A stretch of DNA of 64,000 nucleotides from the NCBI GenBank assembly GCA_018268715.1, contig JAFDVZ010000003.1:346545-410544 (forward strand), written 5' to 3'. The notes under the pieces were generated by a model, which was given only the letters and a program-made list of their open reading frames with translations, did no database searches and was not told the origin of the DNA. Every line of letters starts with the position of its first letter. Positions within the stretch are counted from its first letter, which is position 1. A program made the position numbers and the translations under genes. The DNA comes from Acidobacteriota bacterium. Lineage in GTDB: Bacteria > Acidobacteriota > Terriglobia > Bryobacterales > Bryobacteraceae. Shown piece after piece: positions 15,815 to 24,264 of the stretch.

Positions 15815-17221
15815 ATGATGGGAGAGGTGATCAGCGACCGAGGCCTAATGGGCCGGTTTAAGGTATTGGCGCGCGTCGACGGGCTCGACTTATCGAGCGA
15901 GCAGGGGCGCGCGCGGGAGCGTCTGCGGAGGGTGGCGCTGACGACGCTGGCATCGGCGGCGGCCAAGGCGATTGCCATGGCGGCGAGCCTGATTTCGGTG
16001 CCGTTGACGCTGAATTACCTGGGGGCGGAGCGGTTTGGGCTGTGGGTGACCATCAGCTCAGCCAACGTGATCCTGGAGTTTGCCGATCTCGGGTTGGGCA
16101 ATGGGCTGCTGAACGTGGTCGCGACGGCGGGGGCGCGCGGCGAACGCGAACTGGTGCGGCGGTATGTGTCGAGCGCCTCCTTCCTATTACTGGGACTGGC
16201 GATCGTGATTTCGGCGGGGTTCATACTGCTGAGTCCGCTGGCGCCTTGGGCGAGGGTGTTCGGCGAGTCGTCGCGGGGGCTGATTCCAGACGCTCGGGCG
16301 GCTTGCGCGGCGTTCGCGGCCACCTTCGCGGTGAGTCTGCCGTTCGGCATCGTGCGGCGGGTGCAGTTAGGATTCCAGGAAGGGTTTGCGAGTAACTTGT
16401 GGCAATGCCTGGCCAGCGTGCTGTCATTGGCGGCGCTGCTGGCCGGGATTCGCGCGGGGGCGGGGTTGCCGGTGTTGGTGCTGTGCCTGTTGGGCGCTCC
16501 GGCGGTGGTGCTGGCGGCTAACTGGGCGGTGGAGTTCTTCTACCGGCGGCGCTGGATGCTGCCTTCGCCGATGCTGTTCGACTGGGGGACGGGCGCCCGG
16601 CTGATGCGCGACGGCATCCTCTTTGTCACTCTGCAACTGGCGGCGCCGCTGTCGATTTCGGCGATGGATCCACTGATCGCGACGAGTTACCTGGGGCTGG
16701 CGGGAGCGGCTGACTTCGCGGTGGCGCAGCGGTTGTTCCTGTTCATCGTGCCAATGCAGGGGATGTGGCTGATGCCGCTGTGGCCGGCCTATGGCGAGGC
16801 GATGGCTCGGGGAGATTCGGCGTGGATGCGGCGGACGCTGTGGCGGACCACGGTGCTGGCATTGGCGCTCTCGGCGATGGTGAGTGGGGCGATGGTGGTG
16901 TTTCGGGCGCAGGTGTTTTCGGCGTGGCTGCATCGGCCATGGTCGCCCCCGCTCGAGTTGGCCGTTCCGCTGGCGTTATCAGTGTGCGTGTTTTCATTGG
17001 GCATGGCGACGTCGATGTTCCTGAACGGCGTGAACGCGATTCGCGAGCAGGCGGGCGTGGCGGTGCTGATGACCGTGGTGGCGACGGCGTTGAAGATCTG
17101 GTTCTGCCGGTTGTACGGAGTGGCGGGGATCCCGTGGGGGATGTTGGTGGGTTATACGGCGGTGATGGCGCCGTTTCTGGTGGTGGTGATCCGCCGGCGG
17201 CTGGCGATGCTGCGATACTGA
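15815..17221 (+). CDS. Polysaccharide flippase (Wzx/MATE-like, MOP superfamily)
   Basis: This 468-residue protein has about 12-14 hydrophobic segments and a typical start of the transmembrane part at ASAAAKAIAMAASLISVPLTLNYLGAERFGLWVTISS (split by no gaps), the recurrent opening of oligosaccharide flippases. It would move undecaprenyl-linked repeat units across the inner membrane for the polymerase encoded next door. The start has two consecutive ATGs (15815 and 15818) without a strong ribosome-binding site; the first is chosen. It is divergent from the ligase-like gene and followed after 4 bases by an unrelated acetyltransferase gene. Confidence 0.85.
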   Translation: MMGEVISDRGLMGRFKVLARVDGLDLSSEQGRARERLRRVALTTLASAAAKAIAMAASLISVPLTLNYLGAERFGLWVTISSANVILEFADLGLGNGLLNVVATAGARGERELVRRYVSSASFLLLGLAIVISAGFILLSPLAPWARVFGESSRGLIPDARAACAAFAATFAVSLPFGIVRRVQLGFQEGFASNLWQCLASVLSLAALLAGIRAGAGLPVLVLCLLGAPAVVLAANWAVEFFYRRRWMLPSPMLFDWGTGARLMRDGILFVTLQLAAPLSISAMDPLIATSYLGLAGAADFAVAQRLFLFIVPMQGMWLMPLWPAYGEAMARGDSAWMRRTLWRTTVLALALSAMVSGAMVVFRAQVFSAWLHRPWSPPLELAVPLALSVCVFSLGMATSMFLNGVNAIREQAGVAVLMTVVATALKIWFCRLYGVAGIPWGMLVGYTAVMAPFLVVVIRRRLAMLRY

Positions 17222-17225
17222 GCAG

Positions 17226-17741
17226 ATGTTGCTTCGATGGGCTGAGCCGGATGACCGGATGGCGGTGGCGCGGATGCATGTGCGCTCCTGGCAGGCGGGC
17301 TATCGCGGTTTGATTTCCAGGGCCTTTCTGGATGGGCTGCGGCCGGAAGACCGGGCTTCACGGTATCAGTTCGGCGGCGATGATCCTAAGTCGCCGCGCA
17401 CGATGTTAGCCATCGATGAAGAGCGTGTGGTGGGGCTGGCGACGATCGCGGCGTCGCGGTCCGATGACTTGCCGGGGTGGGGTGAGTTATTCGCTTTATA
17501 TGTGGATCCGGAGTGGTGGGGCAGGGGCGTGGGACGGGAGTTGATCGGGTCGGCGCGCGCGCATCTGCGGGAGATGGGGTTTCGAAAGGCGATGCTGTGG
17601 GTGCTGGTGGGCAATGCTCGGGCGGAACGGTTTTACCGGGCCGACGGCTGGGCGCCGGACGGGGTGGAGCGGCGCATCACGATCATGAACCTGGACCTGG
17701 ATGAGCTGCGGTATGTCCGGAGCCTGGAGGAGAGCGTATGA
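17226..17741 (+). CDS. GNAT family N-acetyltransferase
   Basis: This 171-residue protein contains the acetyl-CoA pyrophosphate-binding loop in WWGRGVGREL (residues 97-106), followed by motif B around residues 118-140 (AMLWVLVGNARAERFYRADGW). The N-terminal LLRWAEPDDRMAVARMHVRSWQ is typical of RimI/YjgM-like GNATs. It acetylates an amine on an unknown small molecule or protein. It lies 4 bases after the flippase gene and could ride on that transcript, but nothing links it functionally to the glycan. Confidence 0.88.
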   Translation: MLLRWAEPDDRMAVARMHVRSWQAGYRGLISRAFLDGLRPEDRASRYQFGGDDPKSPRTMLAIDEERVVGLATIAASRSDDLPGWGELFALYVDPEWWGRGVGRELIGSARAHLREMGFRKAMLWVLVGNARAERFYRADGWAPDGVERRITIMNLDLDELRYVRSLEESV

Positions 17742-17750
17742 TCGGGGTGT

Positions 17751-19115
17751 ATGCGTCGAACGATGGTTGGTTTGGCGTTGCTGGCGTGGCCGGCGGCTGT
17801 TTACGGTTACCGGAGCGGAGCGCCGTTGCGGAGCACTGGGACGATCGACGGCGGACGGGATTGTTCGTCCTGCCATAACAGCTTCGGAGGGGCTAACTCC
17901 GATAGCCGGGGCGTGATCGCGATCGAGAATCTGCAACCGTATGTCCCCGGGCTGACGCAGAATCTGCGCGTGACGCTGAGTCATCCGACGGCGTCGAGCT
18001 GGGGCTTTCAACTGACGGCGCGGTTTGTGACGGGCGATGGGACGCTGAAGGCCGGCTCGTTCGCGGCGGGCAGCGGGGATAGCCAGGTCGCTTGCGACGA
18101 CGGGTCGCAAGCAGGGTCGAAAGGACCGTGCCAGTTGAGCCAGTATGAATGGCTGGAGCATTCGCTGGCGCCTCGGACGGCGAACGGGGTGGGATATTCG
18201 TTCCCGTTCCAGTGGACTCCGCCGGCCGATGAAAAGGGCGATATCACCTTCTATGTCGCCATGGTGGCGGGCGATGGGAATTCCAACGAATTGAACGACC
18301 GGGTGTATACGGCGACGTTCCGGATTCCGCTGGGGACGGCGGGGTGTCCGATGACGCTGCGTCCCGTTCCGAGCCGGGTGGTGAACGCGGGGTCGCACCT
18401 GGCGCCGTTTGCGGGGAATTCGATGGTGGAGATCTACGGGTCGAATTTCCAGGCGAGCAGCCGGTTCCGCACGGTGGGGGCCGGAGACCTGCGCAATGGC
18501 GCGTTCCCCAAGGAGCTGTCGTGCGTGGCGGTGGAGATTGCGGGCGTGCGGGTTCCGATCACCTATGTCCAACAGGACCAGATCAATGTCCAGGCGCCGG
18601 CGCTTCCGGCTGGGGCGGGGTCGGCTACGGTCACGGTGATCGCGAATCCGGATCGGCCGAACGAGTTGCGGAGTCTGCCTGCGAGTTTTACGACACAGGA
18701 TCCGGCGCCGGCGTTCTTCACGTTCGGTACGTCGCAGAGCATTGCGGCGCAGTTTGCCGGCGTGGCGGATGTGGTGGCCGATCCGGCGGTGGTCCCGGGG
18801 GCGAGGCCGGCGAAACCCGGCGAGTGGGTGACGCTGTATGGGACCGGGTTCGGCGCGACCAGCCCCTCAGTGACGGCGGGGACGGTGGCGACGGGCGCGG
18901 CGGGGCTGACGCGGCCGTTTACGGTGTCGATCGCGGGGACGGCGCTGGCGGCGAGCGACATATATTATGGAGGGCTGTCGCCGCAGTCGATTAGCGGGTT
19001 GTACCAGTTCAATGTGAAAGTTCCGCTGGCGGTGGCGGATGGGAGCGCGCCGGTGGTCATCACCATGGATGGGCAGTCGACGCAGGTGGGGGCCTTTATC
19101 CCTATCAAAAAGTGA
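17751..19115 (+). CDS. Secreted Reeler/choice-of-anchor-V-like protein with Solibacter-type (TIGR03437-like) C-terminal domain
   Basis: This 454-residue exported protein has a signal peptide (residues 1-20). Residues 30-190 resemble the reeler-type/choice-of-anchor-V domain, including a single CSSCH motif at about 43-47 and SSWGFQLTARF. Residues 205-450 form the tandem beta domain typical of Solibacter and relatives: VNAGSHLAPFAGNSMVEIYGSNF, QINVQAP, VTLYGTGFG, LYQFNVKVP. It is probably cell-surface or periplasmic with a binding or structural role. The lone CxxCH could bind haem or, as is more usual in this domain, form a structural disulfide or metal site. The next gene encodes a second protein with the same C-terminal domain. 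Confidence 0.82.
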   Translation: MRRTMVGLALLAWPAAVYGYRSGAPLRSTGTIDGGRDCSSCHNSFGGANSDSRGVIAIENLQPYVPGLTQNLRVTLSHPTASSWGFQLTARFVTGDGTLKAGSFAAGSGDSQVACDDGSQAGSKGPCQLSQYEWLEHSLAPRTANGVGYSFPFQWTPPADEKGDITFYVAMVAGDGNSNELNDRVYTATFRIPLGTAGCPMTLRPVPSRVVNAGSHLAPFAGNSMVEIYGSNFQASSRFRTVGAGDLRNGAFPKELSCVAVEIAGVRVPITYVQQDQINVQAPALPAGAGSATVTVIANPDRPNELRSLPASFTTQDPAPAFFTFGTSQSIAAQFAGVADVVADPAVVPGARPAKPGEWVTLYGTGFGATSPSVTAGTVATGAAGLTRPFTVSIAGTALAASDIYYGGLSPQSISGLYQFNVKVPLAVADGSAPVVITMDGQSTQVGAFIPIKK

Positions 19116-19165
19116 GAGATATTCATTTTCACGGCGTCCGCTGCTAGACTTGGGGGGACTCGACC

Positions 19166-19975
19166 ATGCGGCCAGCAATCTGGCTGGTCGTGGCGCTGGC
19201 CGGGCCCAACTGGGCCGATTCAAGCGCCACCCGTCAGGCGCCATCCTACACGGCCGCCAGCGTCGTCAATGCTGCTTCCAACCAGGCGAACGCCTATGCC
19301 GCCAATACCTTTGTGTCTATATACGGGGTGAACCTCGCTTATACGACGCGAGGGCTGACGGCGGGCGATATCAGCGGGAATACCTTGCCTACGATCCTGC
19401 CAGGCACGGGTGTGCGGGTGTGGGTGAAGAACATACCGGCGCAGATGTATTACGTGTCGCCGACGCAGATCAACGTGCTGCTGCCGACCAATATCGGGAC
19501 GGGGTCGACGGAGTTGCGGGTGCAGGTGGATTCAACCTACGGTCCGCCGATTCCGATTACGTTGGCGACGGTGGCGCCGGCGTTGTTCCAGTTGGACGCG
19601 CAGACGGTGATTGGCACGAAGGCGAATGGGGCGCTGCTGACCAAGGACGCTCCGGGGAATGCCGGCGATTGGGTGATTTTGTACGCGACAGGGTTGGGAC
19701 CCACGACGCCCAAGCCGGGCTACGGGGAGATTCCGACGACGGCGGCCCCGTTGTCCGATATGGCGAGTTTCGGGGTGCTGGTGGACGGGGTCAAGGTGGA
19801 CCCCAAGCGGATTGGGTATGCGGGCGTCGCGCCGGGGTTCGCAGGCTTGTACCAGATCAACTGCCAACTGCCGGATAGCATTGGGACGGATCCGGAGATC
19901 CAGGTGACGGCGGGCGGAGTTACGAGTCCCAAGGGGGTGAGACTGCCGGTGCGCGGGGCGGGCGCCTCGCCGTAG
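19166..19975 (+). CDS. Secreted protein consisting of a Solibacter-type (TIGR03437-like) domain
   Basis: After a short signal sequence (residues 1-17), this 269-residue protein is almost entirely the same beta-rich domain that forms the C-terminus of the preceding gene product. Shared landmarks are VVNAASNQANAYAANTFVSIYGVNLA, QINVLLPTNIG, WVILYATGLGPTTP and GLYQINCQLP. No catalytic residues are recognised. The family is strongly associated with Acidobacteria and is of unknown function, presumably extracytoplasmic. It is separated by 50 bases from the preceding gene and may be co-transcribed. The pair may derive from duplication of the domain. Confidence 0.82.
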   Translation: MRPAIWLVVALAGPNWADSSATRQAPSYTAASVVNAASNQANAYAANTFVSIYGVNLAYTTRGLTAGDISGNTLPTILPGTGVRVWVKNIPAQMYYVSPTQINVLLPTNIGTGSTELRVQVDSTYGPPIPITLATVAPALFQLDAQTVIGTKANGALLTKDAPGNAGDWVILYATGLGPTTPKPGYGEIPTTAAPLSDMASFGVLVDGVKVDPKRIGYAGVAPGFAGLYQINCQLPDSIGTDPEIQVTAGGVTSPKGVRLPVRGAGASP

Positions 19976-20045
19976 GGGGCAACCATCGCGTCGCGCCGTA
20001 CGTTTATCCCTAATGTGGGCTACAATGCCCGCGAGGGAGACTTCC

Positions 20046-20918
20046 ATGCGTAAACTCGCTTTGCTGGCTTTCGGCGCAGTGTGGACGCTAGCCGCGCAGA
20101 CGGAGCCAGCGGATCGGCCGGCGCCGCCTCCGCCGCAGGCTGGACAGCCGGCAACGCCCCGGGTCGGCGAAACCACCGAGGGTTGGCGGCACGTGGAGGC
20201 TCCCGCAGCGGCCGAGGCCAGGACCGAGGCGAAGACGTTCACCGTGCAGCCGGGCACCAAAATCCTGCTCAGCATGATCAATAGCGTCAGCACGAAGCAT
20301 GCCGCCGAGGGCGATCGCGTGTACCTGGAGACGTCGTTTCCGATTCTGGTGAATGGGAAGATGACGATTCCGCCGGGGAGTTATGTGGCCGGCACGATTA
20401 CCGAGTCGAAGCGTCCGGGACGGATCAAGGGGCGCGGCGAGTTGTACGTGCGGTTCGATTCGCTGACGCTTCCGAATGGGGTGACGCGGGATTTCCGGTC
20501 GCGGATTGGGTCGCTCGACGGGCGGGCGAGCGAGGAACTGGACAAGAGCGAGGGCAAGATCAAGGGAGAGGGCAACAAGGGCGGCGACGCCAAGACGGTG
20601 GGCGAGACGGCCGCGGCTGGGGCTTCGGTGGGCGCAATTGCGGGGAGCGTGGCGGGTCATGGCGGGTTGGGCGCGGGGCTGGGAGCGGCGGCGGGCGCGG
20701 GAGCGGGCCTGGTCGCGGTGTTGCTGTCGCGGGGGCCGGACGCGGTGCTGGCCAAGGGCACGACGCTCGAGATGGTGCTCGACCGGGCGCTGACTTTCGA
20801 TGAGACGGAGCTGGAGTTTGGCGGGCAGGGGTACCGGCGGTCGAGCGATGGGTCGGGGCCGCTGCCGAGCCGGAAGTCGAACTCGTCGACGTATCCCGGA
20901 AGGCGTTGGCCCCTGTAG
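20046..20918 (+). CDS. Exported glycine-zipper protein, TrbI/VirB10-like beta segment
   Basis: The start at 20046 is preferred over the in-frame ATG at 20013. A GGGAGA ribosome-binding site precedes it, a clean signal peptide follows (MRKLALLAFGAVWTLAAQ), and a TACAAT -10-like box at 20021 would place transcription start between the two ATGs. The 290-residue product has a Pro-rich linker, a beta region (FTVQPGTKILLSMINSVSTKHAAEGDRVYLET) reminiscent of the TrbI/VirB10 core, a Lys/Glu-rich stretch and a Gly/Ala-rich glycine-zipper segment (about residues 195-225) that may insert in a membrane. Function is unknown; an envelope protein is likely. Confidence 0.7.
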   Translation: MRKLALLAFGAVWTLAAQTEPADRPAPPPPQAGQPATPRVGETTEGWRHVEAPAAAEARTEAKTFTVQPGTKILLSMINSVSTKHAAEGDRVYLETSFPILVNGKMTIPPGSYVAGTITESKRPGRIKGRGELYVRFDSLTLPNGVTRDFRSRIGSLDGRASEELDKSEGKIKGEGNKGGDAKTVGETAAAGASVGAIAGSVAGHGGLGAGLGAAAGAGAGLVAVLLSRGPDAVLAKGTTLEMVLDRALTFDETELEFGGQGYRRSSDGSGPLPSRKSNSSTYPGRRWPL

Positions 20919-20928
20919 GTTTATCCGG

Positions 20929-21411
20929 CTAGTCGCGCACCCAGAAGGGCGGCGGTTCGATGCCCAGGGCGCGCAGGTAGACGTAGCCCTGGCCGCGATG
21001 GTGCACTTCGTTGTCGATGGCGTAGAGGAGTATGTCGATGCCGCGGCTGGGCCATTTGCCGAACGCTTTGTCCATCTCCTCCCAGCGGTGAGCCGGGATG
21101 GTGGGCCAGATGGCGTCGAGCGCGGCGGTGTCTTCGTCCCACAAGGCCAGCAGCTCCGCTTTCGGCGCGGCGGTTTGGGATAACTTCTTTTCCACCCATT
21201 CGCCGGTGGCGACGCCCCTGGCGATGGGCATGGTCATGAAGAGGAACTCCTTCACCATTTCGCCGAACGGGCGCATGCCTCCGATCGAGAAGGTGAACAA
21301 CTTGTCCTCCGGGAACAGGTCGATCACGCGGCGAGTGAGGCGGCGGTTGCCCTGGTAGTGGGCGAGCAGCGCCTCGGGCGTCAGTACGTTGGATGCTAAT
21401 GTCGGGGCCAT
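20929..21411 (-). CDS. DinB family protein
   Basis: This 160-residue predicted four-helix-bundle protein of the DinB/YfiT superfamily carries the C-terminal signature DNEVHHRGQGYVYLRALG (residues 130-147), containing two of the usual metal-ligand His residues. The N-terminal ligand His is not obvious (MRPFGEMVKEF at that place), so metal binding may be altered. Family members include thiol-dependent transferases and many uncharacterised stress proteins. It is divergent from a WYL-domain regulator, a frequent pairing, and the shared spacer contains a palindrome, suggesting direct control. Confidence 0.82.
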   Translation of the reverse strand: MAPTLASNVLTPEALLAHYQGNRRLTRRVIDLFPEDKLFTFSIGGMRPFGEMVKEFLFMTMPIARGVATGEWVEKKLSQTAAPKAELLALWDEDTAALDAIWPTIPAHRWEEMDKAFGKWPSRGIDILLYAIDNEVHHRGQGYVYLRALGIEPPPFWVRD

Positions 21412-21427
21412 TGAGTTTCTCCTGTGG

Positions 21428-21446
21428 GGGCGTCTTCCTGACGCCC
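21428..21446 (-). promoter_or_regulatory. Hairpin in the dinB-family gene leader
   Basis: This is a perfect 7-bp stem GGGCGTC/GACGCCC with a 5-base loop, ending 17 bases before the DinB-family start codon and just upstream of its AGGAGA ribosome-binding site. It could affect translation or be incidental. There is no U-tract, so it is not a convincing terminator. Confidence 0.3.
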
Positions 21447-21470
21447 TGAAGCCAGATTAGGGGCTATTCC

Positions 21471-21485
21471 CGACAACCTCTGTCG
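21471..21485. promoter_or_regulatory. Inverted repeat CGACA-N5-TGTCG, candidate WYL-regulator operator
   Basis: This is a perfect 5-bp inverted repeat with a 5-base spacer, lying 25 bases upstream of the WYL-regulator ATG and 60 bases from the divergent DinB-family ATG. Dimeric HTH regulators of the YafY/WYL type commonly bind GACA/TGTC half sites. Assignment as its operator is inference. Confidence 0.45.
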
Positions 21486-21509
21486 CAAATTCGTGGCAAT
21501 ATCGAAATC

Positions 21510-22457
21510 ATGTACGACCCGATTATGCGGGTGCTGACGGTGCTCGAGATCCTACAGGCTCGGGAGCAGGTGAGCGGCGCGGAACTGGCCGAGCGGATGG
21601 AGGTGAATCTGCGAACCGTGCAGCGCTATGTGGCGCGGTTGCAGGACCTTTGCATTCCGGTGGAGAGCGTTCGCGGACCGGGTGGGTTCTACCGTCTGAA
21701 ACCGGGGTTCCGGCTGCCGCCGCTGATGTTCACCGATGAAGAGGCTTTCGCGCTGACCCTGGGGTTGCGGGCGCTGCGGCACCTGGGACTGGCGGCGTTT
21801 GCCCCGGCGACCGAGGGGGCGGCGGCGAAATTGGGGCGCGTGCTGCCGGGGACGGTGCGGGAGAGCGTGGAGACGGTGGGGGAGGTAGTCGCGCTCGAGA
21901 CGGGGCCGTGGGTGATTTCGACGTCGGCCGAGTCGCTGATTCGGGTGGCGACGGCGATCCGGGCGCGGAGGCGGATCGAGTTCGGCTACCAGTCGCACGA
22001 GGGAGTGGTGTCGCGGCGGGCCGTGGAGCCGTATGGCGTGGTGCATGTCGACGGGCGGTGGTATGTGGCGGGGAGGTGCCTGTTGCGGCAGGATCTGCGG
22101 ACGTTCCGGCTCGACCGCGTGCGGGATCCCGAGTTACGGGAGGAGGGGTTCGAACGGCCGGCGGGGTTCGATATCACGGCGTATCTGCGGCAGGGGATGC
22201 CGTGGGTGCAGTCGAGGTATCGGATTGAGGTTTGGGTGGACGCGCCGCTGGTCAAGGCTCGGGAGTGGTTCGTGCCGCACCGTGTGTCGTTGGCGGAGGA
22301 GGATGGCGGGACGACCATCCGCTGCGGACGGGATAGCCTGGAGCCGTTCGCTGCCATTTTATTGAGCTTGGGGGTTCGGTTGGAGGTGCGGAATCCGCCG
22401 GAGTTCAAGGCGGCGTTCGCGCGGTTGGCCGAGAGGGCGATGGAGGCGGCGAGTTAG
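21510..22457 (+). CDS. WYL-domain transcriptional regulator (YafY-like, DeoR-type HTH)
   Basis: This 315-residue regulator has an N-terminal winged HTH (residues 1-60, with VSGAELAERMEVNLRTVQRYVARL as the recognition region) and a WYL domain (about residues 140-225), in which the namesake motif reads WYVAGR within VDGRWYVAGRCLLRQDLRTFRLDRV. A C-terminal WCX extension runs to the end. WYL domains bind nucleic acid or nucleotide ligands and couple them to DNA binding. It is divergently arranged with the DinB-family gene and followed after 15 bases by a DUF1801 gene, which may share its transcript. Confidence 0.9.
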   Translation: MYDPIMRVLTVLEILQAREQVSGAELAERMEVNLRTVQRYVARLQDLCIPVESVRGPGGFYRLKPGFRLPPLMFTDEEAFALTLGLRALRHLGLAAFAPATEGAAAKLGRVLPGTVRESVETVGEVVALETGPWVISTSAESLIRVATAIRARRRIEFGYQSHEGVVSRRAVEPYGVVHVDGRWYVAGRCLLRQDLRTFRLDRVRDPELREEGFERPAGFDITAYLRQGMPWVQSRYRIEVWVDAPLVKAREWFVPHRVSLAEEDGGTTIRCGRDSLEPFAAILLSLGVRLEVRNPPEFKAAFARLAERAMEAAS

Positions 22458-22472
22458 CACGAGGGAGGTGGG

Positions 22473-22835
22473 ATGATCAGCGGGGCGGCTACGGTGGATG
22501 CGTATCTTGCGGAGGTTGCCGAGGCTCGGCGGCCTGCGATGGCGCGGCTGCGGGAGTTATGCCGGGAGCGACTGAGGGGCTTTGAGGAGTGCATCGAGTA
22601 TGGGATGCCTTGTTATAAGCGGGGCGGAGCGGCGGAGATCGCCTTTGCAAGTCAGAAGCAGTATGTCGCGCTGTATGTCATGAAGAAAGATGTCCTGGAT
22701 GAGTTTCGCGAGCGGCTGGGAGCTTCGAGTATCGGGAAGGGGTGTGTGCGGTATCGGGATCCGGCGAAGATCGACTTTCGAGTTATCGATGAGTTGTTGC
22801 GACGGAATGGGGAGTCGACGGCGGCGCCTTGTTAG
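22473..22835 (+). CDS. DUF1801 (YdhG-like) domain protein
   Basis: This 120-residue protein shows the typical DUF1801 layout: an N-terminal helix with VDAYLAEVAEARRPAMARLRELC, then the family core ECIEYGMPCYKRGG (residues 37-50), a hydrophobic strand (YVALYVMK) and SIGKGCVRYRDPAKIDFRVIDELLRR. Related proteins resemble frataxin-like folds. No reaction is established. It is 15 bases downstream of the WYL-regulator gene with a GGGAGGTGGG purine stretch before the ATG, so it probably belongs to the same operon. Confidence 0.8.
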   Translation: MISGAATVDAYLAEVAEARRPAMARLRELCRERLRGFEECIEYGMPCYKRGGAAEIAFASQKQYVALYVMKKDVLDEFRERLGASSIGKGCVRYRDPAKIDFRVIDELLRRNGESTAAPC

Positions 22836-22988
22836 GGGCGAATCGCCACTTCTGTTTGGGCGCGGTGTCCGGGGGCGGACGGGGATTGGCGGGAATGGAC
22901 GTTTTCTGTTGGTCGGGCAGGCGGAATTGCTTGAAAACGCGGGGCGTGGGAGTGGCCTTTGACGTGATTGGACCGCGCCGGGGCTCTT

Positions 22989-23432
22989 ATGCGGATTCAC
23001 GAGCGGGTTCAGGAATCGCGCGGCTTTGCGCCGAGCGTAGAGGAGACGCGGGCGCGGGCGGCCGATGGGTGGCGCCTGGCTGGGGTGGTTTGGGAACGGG
23101 AGATCGAGTCGGACGATCCGAAGCCGCGGTCAGTGACGGAGGTGGTGCCGTTCGGGCTGCGGGTGGCTTCCGATTGCCAGCACCTGGAGGAGGACCGGCA
23201 GGAAAAGGAGGTCATCCTGAAGGCGCTCGAACTGATTGTGATGGATTACCGGCTGTCTCAGGTGGCGGTGGAGTTGAACCGGCTGCAGTTTCGGACGCGG
23301 GAGGGAAAGCCGTGGACCGCGGCCAGCGTCTTCGAATTGCTGCCTCGGTTGATTGACGTCGGGCCGCGGATTTTCTCGAGTCAGGAGTGGGCCGAGCGGC
23401 GGCAGCGGTTGTTTCAGGTGCTGCAACAGTAG
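22989..23432 (+). CDS. Recombinase-tail-like protein (serine-recombinase 'RECOMBINASE' region motif without catalytic domain)
   Basis: This is a 147-residue protein from the ATG at 22989 (an in-frame TTG at 22968 lacks support). Residues about 80-125 contain LSQVAVELNRLQFRTREGKPWTAASV followed by FELLPRLIDVGPRIF. The first part resembles the helix-turn-helix 'no gap in the reading, new residues to try' region of large serine recombinases (pattern: ia..LN..g..tr.G..W....v..il). The serine catalytic domain is absent, and no recombinase gene or attachment sites are nearby. It may be a stand-alone DNA-binding protein, a pattern I associate with acidobacterial genomes. Function is unknown. Confidence 0.6.
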   Translation: MRIHERVQESRGFAPSVEETRARAADGWRLAGVVWEREIESDDPKPRSVTEVVPFGLRVASDCQHLEEDRQEKEVILKALELIVMDYRLSQVAVELNRLQFRTREGKPWTAASVFELLPRLIDVGPRIFSSQEWAERRQRLFQVLQQ

Positions 23433-23457
23433 GGGCCGGTATACTCAAGATTCCAGC

Positions 23458-24264
23458 ATGAGCGCCCCCTCCAGGCCCGCCCCGCGCGGCATTCTCTTCG
23501 ATCTTGACGGCGTCCTGTACAACTCCGGCGCCCTGATTCCCGGCGCTCCGGAAGCCGTCGCGTGGGTGGAGGCGCAGGGCATCCCGTATCTCTACCTCAC
23601 CAACACGACCTCGCGCTCCCGCGCCGTGTTGGTGGAGAAGCTGGCGGGATTCGGATTCCCGGCATCGGTGGATCGGCTGCTCAGTCCGGCCGCGGCGGCC
23701 GCCGACTGGCTGCGCGCCCGCGACGCTCGCGACATCGCGCTGTTCCTGCGGCCCTCCACGCAGACCGAGTTCGCCGGGCTGCATCGCCTGCCCGAAGACG
23801 CCGAACGAGGCGCCCGCTGGGTGGTGGTCGGCGATCTGGGGCAGCACTGGGATTTCCGAACGCTGAACCGGGCCTTTCGCCTGCTGCACTACAACCCGGA
23901 AGCGGTGCTGATCGCGCTCGGCAAGACACGCTATTGGATGGCCGATGACGGGGTTTCGCTGGACGTGGCGCCCTTCGTCGCCGCCCTGGAACACGCCAGC
24001 GGCCGCGCGGCGATGGTGGTCGGCAAGCCGGCCGCGCCGTTCTTTCAGGCCGCCGCGGCGAAACTCGGCCTTCCAGCGGCCGAGGTTCTCATGATCGGTG
24101 ACGACGTCGAGGCTGACGTGCGGGGCGCGATGGCCGCCGGTTTGAGTGGAGCGTTGGTCCGCACCGGCAAGTTCCGGGAGGCGGACCTGGCTGGAACGGT
24201 CCGTCCGGACTGGGTCATCGGATCGGTGGCCGAACTCCCCTACCGCTGGCCGGCCTGGTCCTGA
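23458..24264 (+). CDS. HAD superfamily IIA phosphatase (LHPP/NagD-like)
   Basis: This 268-residue HAD hydrolase has all the motifs: I FDLDGVLYNSG (nucleophile Asp near residue 18), II in YLTNTTSRSR (Thr), III Lys in VGKPAAPFF, and IV GDDVEADVRGAMAAG (residues about 215-229). The type-II cap lies between motifs II and III, as in TIGR01458-like proteins. It dephosphorylates a small phosphometabolite or phosphoamino acid. The ATG at 23458 is chosen because the upstream in-frame extension is only the shadow of the preceding gene. The 3' end overlaps the convergent sensor-kinase gene by 25 bases. Confidence 0.88.
   Translation: MSAPSRPAPRGILFDLDGVLYNSGALIPGAPEAVAWVEAQGIPYLYLTNTTSRSRAVLVEKLAGFGFPASVDRLLSPAAAAADWLRARDARDIALFLRPSTQTEFAGLHRLPEDAERGARWVVVGDLGQHWDFRTLNRAFRLLHYNPEAVLIALGKTRYWMADDGVSLDVAPFVAALEHASGRAAMVVGKPAAPFFQAAAAKLGLPAAEVLMIGDDVEADVRGAMAAGLSGALVRTGKFREADLAGTVRPDWVIGSVAELPYRWPAWS

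Noticed and set aside
17860..17890. Single CxxCH as evidence for a c-type cytochrome
   Set aside because: Only one motif, within a reeler/anchor-type domain where such Cys pairs are usual; no haem-lyase genes nearby.
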